Counted from the first letter of the stretch, positions 37,046-49,359 are shown. The stretch is DNA of 64,000 nucleotides from Combretum micranthum (GCA_024138025.1 JAMXBD010001240.1:370233-434232), one strand, 5' to 3'. Notes: generated by a model not told the origin, from the sequence alone. Numbers and translations: made by a program.

Positions 37046-37439
37046 TCCGCACGATATGTTTAATTTTTTCTTTTTGGCCATTTCTAGCTCTATTTAAAGT
37101 ATTATAGGCATAAAACATAAACTCATTTGTTCTAAATAATAAAGAAAATGGGATTAAAAATGGCATTCAAATTATGACGAGTTTATTATACTGGGTCAAA
37201 AAATTTTCATGCTGAACTCGTTTTAATAAAATTTGAAGCAATTAAGTCATGCAATCTATCACTCAAAGACATCGGACAACATGTTTTGACCACGGATTTC
37301 AAGGGAATGATCCAATTTCGTGGTCTAATTGCACAATTAATTTGTAATAAGTGCCTGTTACACATTAAGATAAAGATGACTCTTTTTTGACTGGATTTAC
37401 CAGATACAAGTATAATAGGGGTCTAAAGAAGCTTTCTTA

Positions 37440-37565
37440 ATTTTTTTTTTTTTCCACTATTACGACAAAGAGAGGATTCGAAACTCATTTATAAAACTAA
37501 GAATAATACCATCGGGCTACAAAGCCAAGTCCGACCAACTTGAGAGCTCCAACTCCGACTACCAT
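37440..37565 (-). mobile_element. tRNA-derived SINE, minus strand
   Basis: Reading the minus strand: A box TAGCCCGATGGTA (about 37507-37519), B box TTTCGAATCC (about 37474-37483) and a terminal A-run, seen as a T-run at 37441-37454. The order and spacing fit plant SINEs. The 5' limit is approximate. Confidence 0.6.
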
Positions 37566-38288
37566 CCCTCGGATGGAACACGATAGCCCTGTACGTCTTA
37601 GGTGAGTTCATCTTTCCCTTTCTTTTGCTTTTGTTATATTTTTCATTTTTCCTTTTCTTTTTCTTAGGTTTATAATATTGATAAAAATTGTTTCATTATT
37701 ATAATATGGCCAATTAGCATTGAAATAATGTTATTTGTTCTAATATTGTATTCGCCTCTGACAAAGTGTTGTTTGATAAAAGATGAAATCAAAGCAAAAT
37801 AATTTATTTTTTCCTAGTTAAATATCATTGGAGTTAAGGAGTTGTTTGTGTATATTATTAGATTAGATATATAAAGCCTTGACACTTCATGTTGTCATTC
37901 CTAAAAGTAGAGATAAAACCATAAATTAGCTAAGACTTGTATGTCATAGACTAAAGAAATAATAATAATAAAAGAATAAATTAATTAACAACTAATTTGT
38001 CTAGGTTATCATTAAGAGCAGAGAGAGCATTATTATGAAAATATATAAAGTGAGAATGGGAAAAACAAAATCCATCCTAGTTTTACTAATCAAATTGCCA
38101 TCATGTTATAATAATTCTTAGCTATGTGGATATTCATATGAAATTGTGTAAGCCTTCAATCCTTTTCTAAGTTTTAAAGTCTCAAAACCACTCATTAATC
38201 CACTAGCTCCCTCCATATAAATTAATAGTGGACTCTAATTTACAACCATGAACCTTCTAGTTCTATGGTTGATTAATGCCCCTTAATT
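37566..38288. other. AT-rich spacer, no gene seen
   Basis: Pyrimidine-rich near 37610-37670; otherwise unremarkable. Confidence 0.4.
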
Positions 38289-38293
38289 AATCT

Positions 38294-41200
38294 TGTAACG
38301 CCCTAAAATTTCTCTAAGGCAATTACTGCATCTATAATACTCTAAGTATTACATGCATAAGGTATGTTTATTGTGAAGTGTGAACACTTACTAGCCATAT
38401 TTTAAATTATGAAATCATTCACTTAGATTTTCTAGTTGACTGGATCTAAAACTTATAAAACAAACTTTTACAAAAACATTTTATAATTTACTCTCATGAG
38501 TAGACTAAAACCCACAAAATAACTGTACCATCAGGTATCTCATATACCTTTTAATGATGGTATACAAAGCTTTAAAAACTTCATTTGCAAAACTCGAGCT
38601 CCATCAGGCCCATTAAAAGAATATTACAAACTTAAGATATAAATCTAGCTTTTAAACAAAAAAAAAAAAAGAAAAAAAATTAAACACATTCTTCGATCCT
38701 AGCGCACTCCACTCCAACAAATCCTCCCTGACATCTCATACTCCCAAAACAAATATTGTCATCATCATCAACATCATTAGCTTCATTATCATCAACAAAA
38801 CAATACTTAGAAAAAGAACAACAACAACAACAATATTGAGCCAAAATCTAATACACAATAACACATACATACACAAAGTGTCACACGACCTTAACTAAAT
38901 GCAATGCATTAAACAATAAGTTATTATCTTTAATTTAAAGTAAGTAAATTAACACTGGAGTTCCCACACTCCGGAACAAGCCATTGGAATCTGAAGGTTT
39001 TGAATAACTGCACGACGCTCAGGGGATTGATATTGATAGCCCAAATACTTATATCTCCTAGATTATATAACCAAAAAAGAACAGAAGTATCATCTAGGGC
39101 TTACAACCATTACATGCACTCTACTTATCTCAGTTCATAATATAAAGGCTCAAGCTATCCCATAAACGTGAGCCCTAATATATTACTTCTCATCGATCAA
39201 GATAGACGTTACATCGATACTGTTTGCCCCATCAGCTATCCGTCGAGCCACCTACAAATGTCATTACATCATGATAGAGGTGGTGTAAGCGTCTAAACTA
39301 TCGTGTTCGCTCGGACAAGGTTGTCGCTTTCTGGACCGGGTTCAACGGCACATGCATAAAACACCACTCAATTATTAAAGCTGTCTTTAAGTTTTAATTT
39401 ATTTTAGGATGTCTATCCTAGCATACAACTTGCAAGTTACTGCGTACCTTGTTAATTTAGAAACCAAACAGATATAGAAGATAGGCTAGAACCTTTTCAG
39501 AAGATATACCAAGTATCCATATATCTGTTCATGAAATAAACTTATATAAGTATTTAATTTAATTATCCCTTTACATCAAACACATTTTATAATCCTATTT
39601 GATCAAACACTAAATAAAAACCCCGCTATGGCTGTGAAGATCACCCCACCAAAATATGGACAGTTCTCCTTTGTCTGTCAAAGTATTTCTTTTCTCTTTG
39701 TTTATGGTTCATTCATTATAGAAACATCATCATGTCATTCACATTCAAAAACATTCATATTCAAAGCAAACAAACATTTGAAATAATATATTAACCATGC
39801 TATTTATGGTTTGTCTTAAAATGTCATTCTAATCCATTTATTAGCTATTAAACCCATTTTAGCTCAATCCTGACTAAATTGATTAGAATTAATCATTTAA
39901 TCCAATTACTAAGCTAAGTTAATTAAACTTAATTAATCTAATCCATTTTAGTTTACCAAAGTCTATTTAGTCAAGTTAAACTAAGATTGATTAATTAAGT
40001 TCATTTTATATCTAAGATTCATATTAACTTAATCTTAGCAAAGTTGAACCTAAGTTTATTAGCTAAGTTCATTTTATACTTAATTACATACATTTAACAA
40101 GCAGACACAAGTTTTTAACTTTATTTAGAATATGTAGCAGTTGAAAATAATCAAAATTTAAGCCTTGATACTTTTAGAATTTGTAAAAACATAAAATTAC
40201 AGATCCTTTTTAAGGTTTCTATAGCATTTTGAATTATCTCAATATGAGGTTGGATGAAAAAGTTAAAATACAAAATAACATCGCGGTAGGGGAAACCAAA
40301 CGATGCCATTTCGAGGGCATTTCAACCTAGGGATTTTACTAAAAAATTATCTGAAAGTGAAACATCGCTACAAATGGGCCGTTTCAAGGGCTGTTTTCTC
40401 CAAACACCCCCACCCAAAATAAATAAATAAAATAAACGGCCTGTTTCTAAGGTTATTTGGACCTAAAGGATTTGTATAAAAAGCGATAGAGCTTGTAACA
40501 TTCCTTCATATGGGCTGTTTCATGGGCCGTTTGGCACATACATCCCTCCAAACGGGTCGTTTGACAAGGTATTTATGCTATAACGAATTCCTCTGTTTTC
40601 TTTTCTTTTTCAACACTTTTTCATACATCCTACTTTAATTCAAACACTATAAAAACTTTACACAACTCGTAACACACTCTCAACAACATAAAAACCCCAC
40701 ATCCCCAACATCATAAAACTCCCATAACTTCATCAACTCACTCATCTACCAATTTATTATAACTGTACTTGCATATTCATATCTACGATTTATCAACTTT
40801 AAACATAAACTCATCATATTTCTAGCATTTACTTATCATTATCATGCCATAACAACAATCAAACAAAGAAACAATAACAAACTTACATGTTTATCAACCA
40901 CAAGCTATTTGTCTTCTACCTAAAACTACTTTCTTGGATGATGAAGCTATCTAAAACTTGATTCCCACGTTCCATCTTCTTTTCTAACTTTATTTCTTCC
41001 AATGATCTTTTTGACTTTGAGAATTTTCATTTTTTTTTAAAGAGAGAAAGAAGAGAAAGAAAGAGAGAGAAACATAAGAAGTAAAGAAGAAAAAGAAGGA
41101 GAAGAAGAATAGAATGGAAAATGAAAGGCAAGGGAAACAAAATGAAAGGGGATAAGGTATAAGAGATATTTTAGAATAGAGGTATCGAGTTTAAACTTTT

Positions 41201-41755
41201 ATGATAATTATCTTTAATATCAAAACTAATTAGAAAATAATTTAAGAACATATATATTAGAAATTTATAATTTGATGTAAAAACACATTTCAAAAATATA
41301 ATTTGTGAAAATATGATATTTAACTTGGGAATGGGTTTAAAACTAATATTTTTAAACATGTAATTGATTTAAAAAATTAATAAGATTTTACGAAATGAAA
41401 GATAACTAAAGTTTAAGGGTTTAGGAGTTTTCAAAACATTTAAAATATTTGTTTTGAGATTTAGGAATTGAAATTGAATAAAAAAGAGTCTCAATAAAGA
41501 ATTTTAAGAAAATGAAAAATTTGATTCATAAAGAAAAGTCATTGAGACATATAGAGGATTTAAAGGAATACTTTAAGTCTCAAATCTCAATTTGACCTAT
41601 TTACTAATTTAATTATATCAAATATCTATTCTTTTCTCTTTTGTCTACTCATTTTATTTATTTAAACTATCCTACTATGTTCAAAATTAACTATCTATCA
41701 TATTATTTAATTAAACCATTTCTAAATTTACTAGGTAAGGGTTTGGGGTATTTTA
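38294..41755 (-). mobile_element. Family A LTR-like unit, copy A2
   Basis: On the plus strand it begins TGTAACGCCCTAAAATTT at 38294 and ends GGGGTATTTTA at 41755; the usual end is TATTTCA, so the last C has changed. Flanks are AATCT (38289-38293) and AATCC (41756-41760), 4 of 5. Length 3,462 bp. It is collinear with A3: the ATCATCATCAACATCATTAG tract at 38760, the block 38960-39350, the CTATGGC block at 39630-39690, the cassette at 40265-40575 and the purine tract at 41030-41150. A TATA-like CACTATAAAAA near 40647 lies on the plus strand, downstream of the cassette; it competes with the minus-strand coding-like evidence as a guide to transcription direction. Confidence 0.75.
40265..40575. repeat. 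A2 cassette of AAACGGGCCGTTT-type palindromes
   Basis: Partial copies include ATGGGCCGTTTCAAGGGCTG, AAACGGCCTGTTTC, ATGGGCTGTTTCATGGGCCG and AAACGGGTCGTTTG. Some are followed by TCTCC or CCTCC. The layout (arm, GGCCGT, AAGGGC, TCTCC) echoes A1 and A3 but the arm sequence differs, and it seems to read in the opposite direction relative to its host. Confidence 0.6.
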
Positions 41756-42003
41756 AATCCCCTTTTAATCCCTTAGCATGAATTTAACTAGAAACATGGT
41801 GTTAATCCTTGGGATAATTTCTAATTAGATTAAACAACTCCGCTTTCGCTTTTATCATTCAACCTTAATCAAGGATTCCTTTTTAACCCTAATTTTCCTT
41901 CCGAGTTATTAAGATTCCTATAAAGATAATTCAATCAAGAAACATGATTTACAGTAGGAATTACAATATGAATATTTCATATATCTATCATTTCTATAAC
42001 ACG

Positions 42004-42687
42004 TGATGAAGATACAATTGCACCAAGTTCGCCTCAACAAATTCAAGTTCCTGAAGGGATGATTACACGAAATAGAGCCAAGAAGCTAAGAAAAAGATTT
42101 CAAGGATTTGTGCAAAGATCACTCAGGTTCACCAATATCGATTTGGAACAAAAAATGATGACTTTTACTATCATTTCTGCAACTTAGGAGGACAATGCAA
42201 CACCACTCATGGAAATCACACCTAAGCCACCTATTTTAAGTCTAATGCTGCCAATGTAAGGGATTAGCACCGTCGGCCTTAATCTGCAGAACAACCAGCG
42301 TTCAGTTAGAAGTTACAGGACTAGTGCACCGCCGACCATGCTTATTTCTACACCGCTAGCATATAATGCTCGACCAATATATCCTTTGTATAGGGATTGA
42401 AGAGGACATATTAGATTACATGATAATTTCCTTTGAAAATATAATTGAGAGAAATCTTTTCTTTTTTAGTTCTTTTCAGAACTTGTGAATTTCTTCAAGA
42501 ATTTGATTTCTTATAGAGTTCTTCGATTTCACTGAGGTTCTTGGCCAGATCTTCCTATCAAGGCTCTTTGGATTACTCAATCACAAGGTTGAGGTTTCAG
42601 ATTTGATTATGAATATTTCATTGGATCAAGGTTTGCTATTTGATTCTTAGAGTCTAGGAAATTCAAGATCCACACAAGCACGTATCA
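42004..42687 (+). repeat. 5' LTR of the CRM-like element
   Basis: 684 bp, TGATGAAGAT...GTATCA. Relative to the 3' LTR it lacks much of the region holding the 21-bp repeats and a second segment before the TATA area. It retains short cassette traces (CACCGTCGGC near 42269 and CACCGCCGACC near 42330). Confidence 0.85.
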
Positions 42688-42690
42688 GAT

Positions 42691-42703
42691 TAATATTAGA
42701 GCC
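42691..42703 (+). other. Primer-binding site, initiator tRNA-Met type
   Basis: TAATATTAGAGCC sits four bases after the LTR end and matches the usual TGGTATCAGAGCC at 9 of 13 positions. Confidence 0.6.
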
Positions 42704-43236
42704 CTAGGTTTTCTAAGAATCATTTTAATCCAGTGTGAATTGAATACGATACATCTAAATTCTAAGTAGATTCGTTCATATCTTCTTTCTCAATTCTTTG
42801 ATTGTTGAATTTGCCATTTTAGGGTTTTTGTAAAAAAAAAAAAAAGTCGGATAAAAAAAAGAAAAAAAAAAGAAGTTAAAAAAAGTTTAAAAAAGATTTG
42901 GTATTTGTGAAGGAATTGTTGGAGAGGAAAAATCAACAGTAAAATTAGGGATTTATATATGTTTTTTGGTTAATTGGAGTTATTGATCCTGTTATATACT
43001 AACCAAGGATTAAGGTATTGTGAGGAACAATACAGGAAGGAAAACTCAAGAATAGAGATCCAAGTTTGATATAGAACCATAAGATGAAGGATCGAGAAGT
43101 AAGATGGTAAGTTTATTTTGAGTTTATGTGAAATACGAATGTTGAGCGTTATATTCTTTGTGAGTGATACACGTGAGGGAGTGAAGTGAGATTTCTTTTC
43201 CTTTCTATTATTTTTTTGGAATTCTAACATCACAGG

Positions 43237-44255
43237 ATGTCTAACTCACCAAAGAAGGAAGGAGATGAGAGTAGCTAATTACATAAGAATATGGCTTAAT
43301 TGTTTGAAATATTGCAAGGATTGACTATGCGAATGGAGCACATGGAACAAAAGAAGCCAAAGGAAGAGGTTGAGTCAGATGATGAACAGGATTACAAGAT
43401 ACCTGATAATACCAGAGGCAAGAGCAAGAAAAAGCACCAGTAGAGGAGATAAGAAAATTGACACTAATTTAAATTCCATAAAATTTAAGATTCCTCCTTT
43501 TCAAGGACGTAGTGATCCGAATGCTTATCCGGAGTGGAAGCACAAGATTGAATTAATTTTTTCCTGTCACAACTTTTTGAGGGAAAAAAAAAAGGTCAAA
43601 TTAGCTGTGGTAGAATTTAGTGGAATTGCTTGAATTTGGTGGAATCAGTTGACACTTAATAGAAGAAAAAATCAATAGGATCCAATTAGCACATGGAGAG
43701 AGCTGAAGCAAATCATGAGAAAGAGGTTTATGCCTTCACACTATTATAGGGATTTGCATCAACAATTACAGGAACTTACCTAGGGAAGTAGGAGTGTACA
43801 AGAGTACTACATGGAAATGGAAACACTCATGATGAAGATTGATTCGAAGGAGGATGCTGAAGCCACTATGGCAAGGTTTCTAAATGGGTTGAATAGAAAT
43901 ATTGCAAATAAGGTCATGCTTTGGCATTATGTGGAATTGGAAGACATTTATTAGATGGCATTAAAATTTGAGAGCCAGCTCAAGAGGAAAGGAAAACATA
44001 ATTATGGAAGATCTTCTTCTAGTTCATGGAAGAAAAATTGGAAGGAGTATAAGAAGAACAAGAAAGAAAAGTTTACTCAAGCTATTTCAAAAGAGGAGGC
44101 TTCTAGTAAATCCAAAGATAAATCTGAATCTCAATCTGGTTTGAGTAAAATTTGCTGTTTTAGTTGTAATGGTGTTGGCCATATAGCTTCCCAATGTCCT
44201 AACAAGAAAGCCACGATTGCTTTGGGAAATGATGAGTACAAGACAACTAGCAAAA
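43237..44255 (+). pseudogene. gag pseudogene of the CRM-like element
   Basis: Probable start MSNSPKKEGDES at 43237, followed by a stop and a shift. Recognisable gag blocks follow: IPPFQGRSDPNAYPEWKHKI (from about 43490), KLAVVEFSGIA, RKRFMPSHYYRDLHQQL (about 43720), RSVQEYYMEMETLMMK and MARFLNGLNRNIANKVM (43870). The CCHC zinc knuckle CFSCNGVGHIASQC is at about 44155-44200 (CX2CX4HX4C intact). At least five in-frame stops. Gag would form the particle and bind RNA. Confidence 0.8.
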
Positions 44256-47200
44256 AGTGAAATAGATGATGATGATATGCCTGAAATGGAAGATGTGACT
44301 GATGATTTGGAAGTAGATGCTTCAAACTTATCCTTAGTTATCAGGCGTACTTTGGGCACACGACAAGTGGATGAGAGTAATTTTGAGCAGCGAAGAGAAA
44401 ATATTTTTCATGCTAGAGTTGTGGTGAAAGATAAAGTTTGTAGCTTGATAATTGATGGGGGTAGCTGTGCCAATGTGGTAAGTGTTAATTTAGTAGAAAT
44501 GCTTAAATTGCCTACATTGAAACATCATAGTCCATATAAATTACAATGGTTGAATGATTCTATAGAGGTGAAGGTGAATAAACAGGTGAAATTGATGTTT
44601 GCATTGGGAAACTATGAAGTTGAAGTATTATATGATGTTGTGCCCATAAATGCATGTCTATATATTATTTGGTAGGCTTTGGCAGTTTGACAGAAATGCA
44701 ATTCATGAAGTGCGTTCAAATCAATTCATTGTGAGACAGAATGAAAAGACATTTTATTTGAAGCCTTTGGAACCCCAACAAGTTTAGGAAGATCAAAAGA
44801 AATTGAAATAGAAAGATGAAATATTGAGAGCTAATGAGAAAAAGAGAGAAAACACGAGAGCTAGTGAGGATGATACATGAGTGATAGAGAGGAAAAATAA
44901 AGGGCTAGTGAGAAAAAAGGCGAGAGTAAGAAGAAGAAACAATTGAATTGTTTTGCCACTAAAAGTGGGATCAGGATGCTGTAAGCGAGAAAAGATCTTT
45001 AATTGTACTTATGTACAAGGAGACCATGTTTTCTACTAATGATCTTGACTCAACTTTGTCTAATTTGTTGTGTTTCTTTAGCAGGAATATGAAGATTTGT
45101 TTCCTAAAGAGATTCCTAGAGGGTTGCCACCAATATGAGGCATAGAGCACCAAATAGACTTCATACTAGGAGCTTCTATTCCAAATAGACTAGCTTACAG
45201 GAGTAGCCCTGAAGGGACTAAGGAGATCAAAAGGCAAGTGGGGGAGATATTCACAAAAAGATTTGTTTGTGAAATATGAGTCCTTGTGCTATGCCAATAT
45301 TGCTTGTACCTAAGAAAGACGGAACCTGGAGAATGTGTGTAGATTGTAGAGCTATCAATAAAATCATGGTAAAGTATCGTCATCCTATTCCTAGGTTAGG
45401 CGATATGCTTGCTGAATTGCATGGTTTTTGTCCGTTTTCTAAGATTGATCTTAAAAGAATGAAAGAGTGGGACGAATGTAAAACTGCTTTTGAAACAAAA
45501 TTGGGCCTTATGAATAGTTAGTTATGCCTTTTAGTCTAACTAATGCACCTAGTACATTCATGAGATTGATGAATCATGTCATATACCCTTTTATAGGTAA
45601 ATTTGTTGTAGTATACTTTGATGGCATTTTAATCTACAATAAAAACTTAAAAGAGCATGTAAATCATCCGAGGAGTGTACTTTCTATTTTGAGAAAAGAG
45701 CATCTATGTTAATCTTAAGAAATGTTCTTTTTATCTTGAAAAGGTTGTTTTCTTAGGATATGTTGTAAGTACTAGAGGCATAGAGGTAGATGATGAGAAA
45801 GTTAAGGCAATCAAGGATTGGCTTACACCTACTAGCATTACTAAAGTAAGGAGTTTTCATGGTTTGGCTAGTTTTTATAGGTGATTTGTCAAAAAATTTA
45901 TTACACTAGCTGCACCATTGACTAAAATTGTTAAAAAGTCTATTGGATTTAAATGGGGTGAAGCATAGGAGAAGTTTTTAACTTAATTAAAGAAAAATTA
46001 TGTTCAGCTCCTTTGTTGTCTTTACTTGACTTTTCCAGGACTTTTGAGATTGAATGCGATGCATCTGGCATTGGCGTTGGAGTTGTACTAATGGAGGAGG
46101 GCAAGCTAATAGCGTATTTCATTGAAAAGGTAAATGCAGCACCATTAAGTTATTCTACCGATGATAAGGAGCTGTATGCATTGGTGAGAGTATTAGAGAC
46201 TTGACAACACTACTTATGGCCAAAGGAATTTGTTATTCACACAGATCATGAATCATTGAAGCATTTGAAAGGGCAAGAAAAACTGAATAGGAGACATGCC
46301 AAATGGATGGAGTTTATTGAGACATTCCCATATGTTGCTAGATATAAACAAGGTAAGGAAAATGTGGTTGTTGACGCATTATCACGAAGGTATGTTCTTT
46401 TATAAAATCTTAATGCAAAATTGTTAGGATTTAAACACATTAAAGAGTTGTATGCTGGAAATTCTAATTTTTCTACTGTTTTTGCTACTTGTGAAGAGAG
46501 AGCTTTTAACAAGTTTTATAGACATGAGGGATTTTTATTTAGAGAAGGAAAATTGTGTATTCCTCAATGTTCTATAAGAGAATTGCTTGTTAGGGAATCT
46601 CATAGTGGAGAATTGATGGGCCATTTTGGTGTGACTAAAACTTTAGACGTTTTAAATGAACATTTTTATTAGCCTCATATGAGAAGGGATGTAGAAAGGA
46701 TTTATAGTAGATATGTTACTTGTAAAAAGGTCAAATCTAAGGTGATGCTTCATGGATTGTATACCCTTTTACTTGTTCCTAGTGAACTTTGGACTGGCAT
46801 TTTTATGGATTTTGTTTTGGGTTTACCTAGATCTAAGAGGGGTTGTGATTCAATTTTTATTGTTATTGATAGATTTTAAAAAATAGCACACTTCATTGCT
46901 TGTTATAAAACTGACAATGCATCACATATTGCTGACTTATTCTTTAAGGAGATTGTTAGGTTACATGAAGTGCCTAAAAGCATTGTGAGTGACCGGGATG
47001 TCAAATTTCCAAGTCACTTCTGGAGAGTCTTGTGGAGCAAACTTGGTACTAAATTATTGTTCTCAGCTACTGGACATCCATAAACTGATGGACAAACTGA
47101 AGTGGTGAACAGGATAATGACAACTTTGTTGAGAGCTGTGATTCAAAAGAATTTGAAGTCTTAGGAAGATTGTTTACCATTTATTGAATTTGCTTATAAG

Positions 47201-47865
47201 CGCACTGTTCATTCTAGTACTGGTTTTTCTCCATTTGAAGTTGTTTATGGTTTTAATCTACTAACACCTTTAGATTTATTACCTTTACCGATTAATGAAT
47301 GAACTAGCTTGGATGGTAAGAAGAAGGCAAAAATTGTCAAGAAATTACATGAACAGGTGCGGCAAAGAATTGAAAAGAGAAATGAGCAATATGCTCAAAA
47401 ACTACCAAGGTAGAAAGAAAATCATCTTTAAACTGGGTGATTGGGTGTGGGTGCACTTAAGGAAAGAGAGATTTCCATCTCAAAGAAAATCAAAGCTGGA
47501 GCCTAGAGGCGATTGACCATTTCAAGTGATTGAAAAATCAATGATAACGCTTACAAATTGGATTTACTAGGTGAGTATAATGTGAGTGCTACCTTCAATG
47601 TTTCTAATTTAAGTCCTTTTGATGCAGGTGAAGCCGATTCGAGGACAACCCTATTGAAAAGAGGGGGAATGATGAGGATACAATTGCACCAAGTTCGCCT
47701 CAACAAATTCAAGTTCCTAAAGGGATGATTACACAAAATAGAGCCAAGAAGCTTCTGAAAAAATTTCAAGGATTTGTGTAAAAGTTTGTTGTGGATCACT
47801 CCAGGTTCACCAATATCGATTTGGAACAAAAAATGAAGACTTTTACTATCATTTCTGCAACTTAG
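44217..47865 (+). pseudogene. pol pseudogene (protease, RT, RNase H, integrase)
   Basis: Protease: SLIIDGGSCANVVS at about 44440-44485, the DGGS active-site form usual in this group. [22 protein letters not shown] at 45288, then FSKIDLK joins directly to [11 protein letters not shown], so the segment between them is deleted. The catalytic box reads YFDGIL instead of YFDDIL (about 45615-45632). RNase [14 protein letters not shown] (46047) through [14 protein letters not shown] and VDALSRRY (about 46390). Integrase: zinc finger HEGFLFR...HFGVTKT...YSRYVTCKK, one Cys changed to Tyr, then MDFVLGLPRSKRG (46805), SDRDVKF (46988) and TDGQTEVVNR (47087). The C-terminal GDWVWVHLRKERFP lies at about 47440. 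The reading ends inside the 3' LTR near 47865. Confidence 0.85.
47656..47669 (+). other. Polypurine tract before the 3' LTR
   Basis: GAAAAGAGGGGGAA lies immediately before TGATGAGG at 47670, the normal place for plus-strand priming. Confidence 0.75.
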
Positions 47866-48587
47866 GAGGACAATGCAACATCATTCATGGAAATCACACC
47901 TAAGCCGCTTGTTTTAAGTCCAACATCGGTAATGTAAGGGATTAGTACCATAAGCCTTAATTTGTAGAACAACCAGCGTTCAATCAGAAGTTGCAGCACT
48001 AGTGCACCGTCGGCATTGGAGAGTACACTGTCGGCATTGGAGAGTACACCGCCGACACTAAGGGGTACACGGCCAGCTTTTAGCTGGCATAAAGTACGAA
48101 CATTAGCTATTTTTTTTATGGCTATCTCTAAGGCCAACCATGCTTATTTCTAAGGCGGCAGCATATAATGCTCGACCAATTTTGTTGTTTTGAGACTTTT
48201 GGGATTCCTCTTTATTTTGTTACACATATCCTTTATATAAGAATTGAAAAGGAAAGATTAGATTACACGATAATTTCCTTTGAAAATACAATTGAGAGAA
48301 ATCCTTTCTCTTTGAGTTCTTTTCAGAACTTGTGAATTTCTTCAAGATTTTGATTTCTTGTAGAATTTTTCAATTATACTGAGGTTCTTGGTCAATATTT
48401 CCAATAGGATCACGATCTTCATATCAAGGTTCTTTGGATTACTCAACTACAGGGTCAAGGTCAATTCCATCTAATTATACCAAGTTTTGTGAGGTTTTGG
48501 ATCTTATTTTGAATATTTCATCGGGTCAAGGTTCAGTATTTAATTCTTAGAGTCTAGAAATTCAAGATTCGTGCTAAGCACGCATCA
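47670..48587 (+). repeat. 3' LTR of the CRM-like element
   Basis: 918 bp, TGATGAGGAT...CGCATCA. The first 195 bp still encode the pol C-terminus (GMITQNRAKKL), then U3 carries a 21-bp repeat cluster, a TATATAAG near 48233 and a leader. Indels against the 5' LTR show long independent decay. Confidence 0.85.
48001..48150. repeat. 21-bp CACCGTCGGC tandem repeat in the CRM-like U3
   Basis: Three consecutive 21-bp units start CACCGTCGGC, CACTGTCGGC and CACCGCCGAC, with a fourth partial CACGGCCAGC. After that come GGCCAACC and GGCGGCAGC. The units lie about 100-230 bp upstream of the TATA-like TATATAAG. The 5' LTR keeps only a remnant. Confidence 0.75.
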
Positions 48588-48592
48588 ACATG

Positions 48593-49300
48593 GCTACAAT
48601 CATCATTTTAGTTAATCTAGGGTTTCATCATATTCCCATAAGAGAAATTTTAAAACATCATGGAGAAGATAACATAATCACAAGTCATAGGATTTATTGC
48701 AAAGGAATTCATATTGAGCACTGAAATCAAGAAATCGAATCGCATAAAAAATAAATGGTTCAGAGATCACTAATCCAATTGAACAAAAGTATGAAAACTC
48801 TAATTGTAAAACTCCACAATAGTTGGTCTTTGATCTTCCAAGTTGATTATAAGGCTTCTTAAATGATAACACAATTGTCACAATAACAATCTCTCTCTCC
48901 AAACTAATTTATATGAAGTTCTGATGATACGATTCGAAGATAAAATATATCCCTCAAGCAGCAACATAAGGCAGTTTTATAAGAAGAAATAGAGGAGACC
49001 ATTTGATATAGTGTAGGCCGGTAGAAAGGCCGGCAACGTAGGAAGTAGCCCAACCAAAGGTCGGCAGCATTGAAGCTAGTGTTAAAGATTTCAAAACCGT
49101 GCATAGGCAAGGCCGGCTTAAAGCCGATGGTGTAGGTACTAGTATACATTGTACGGTTGAAAGTCGACAGCCTTGATTCTCGTTTGGCCGGCCTAACTTT
49201 TCAAATTCCCTTTAATTGCTCAAAGCTCCTCCACTTTGCTTATAATTGCACTTTAAGTCCTCTAAGATATGAAATATCATAATAGGCATACATAAGTACC
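48593..49300 (-). repeat. LTR promoter fragment with CCGGC cassette
   Basis: On the minus strand a cluster of GGCCGGCC, CGGCTTTAAGCCGGCC, GCTGCCGACC and TTGCCGGCC (about 49190 down to 49015) is followed 35-50 bp later by CTTATAAAAC (48974-48983). A leader and an AG-rich run (near 48893) follow. This is the layout of an LTR U3/R boundary. No ends or coding part found; the family is unidentified. Confidence 0.45.
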
Positions 49301-49359
49301 ATTTTCTTATAATTTCTATGAAATTAATAATAATTTAGCAATGACTCATATAATAAAAA

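Larger units (their letters stand above)
42004..48587 (+). mobile_element. Ty3/gypsy retrotransposon, CRM-like, full length but dead
   Basis: Complete architecture: 5' LTR, initiator-Met-type primer site, gag with zinc knuckle, protease, RT, RNase H, integrase, purine tract, 3' LTR. Flanks are ACACG (41999-42003) and ACATG (48588-48592), 4 of 5. LTRs begin TGATGA(A/G)GATACAATTGC and the pol reading continues into the 3' LTR, features known for the CRM lineage of chromoviruses. I saw no chromodomain after the integrase core. Every domain has stops or shifts. Lineage needs an RT tree; a Reina- or Galadriel-like chromovirus is the alternative. Confidence 0.85.

Noticed and set aside
46246..46512. 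88-codon minus-strand frame in the RNase H to integrase region
   Set aside because: It is antisense to recognisable pol sequence.
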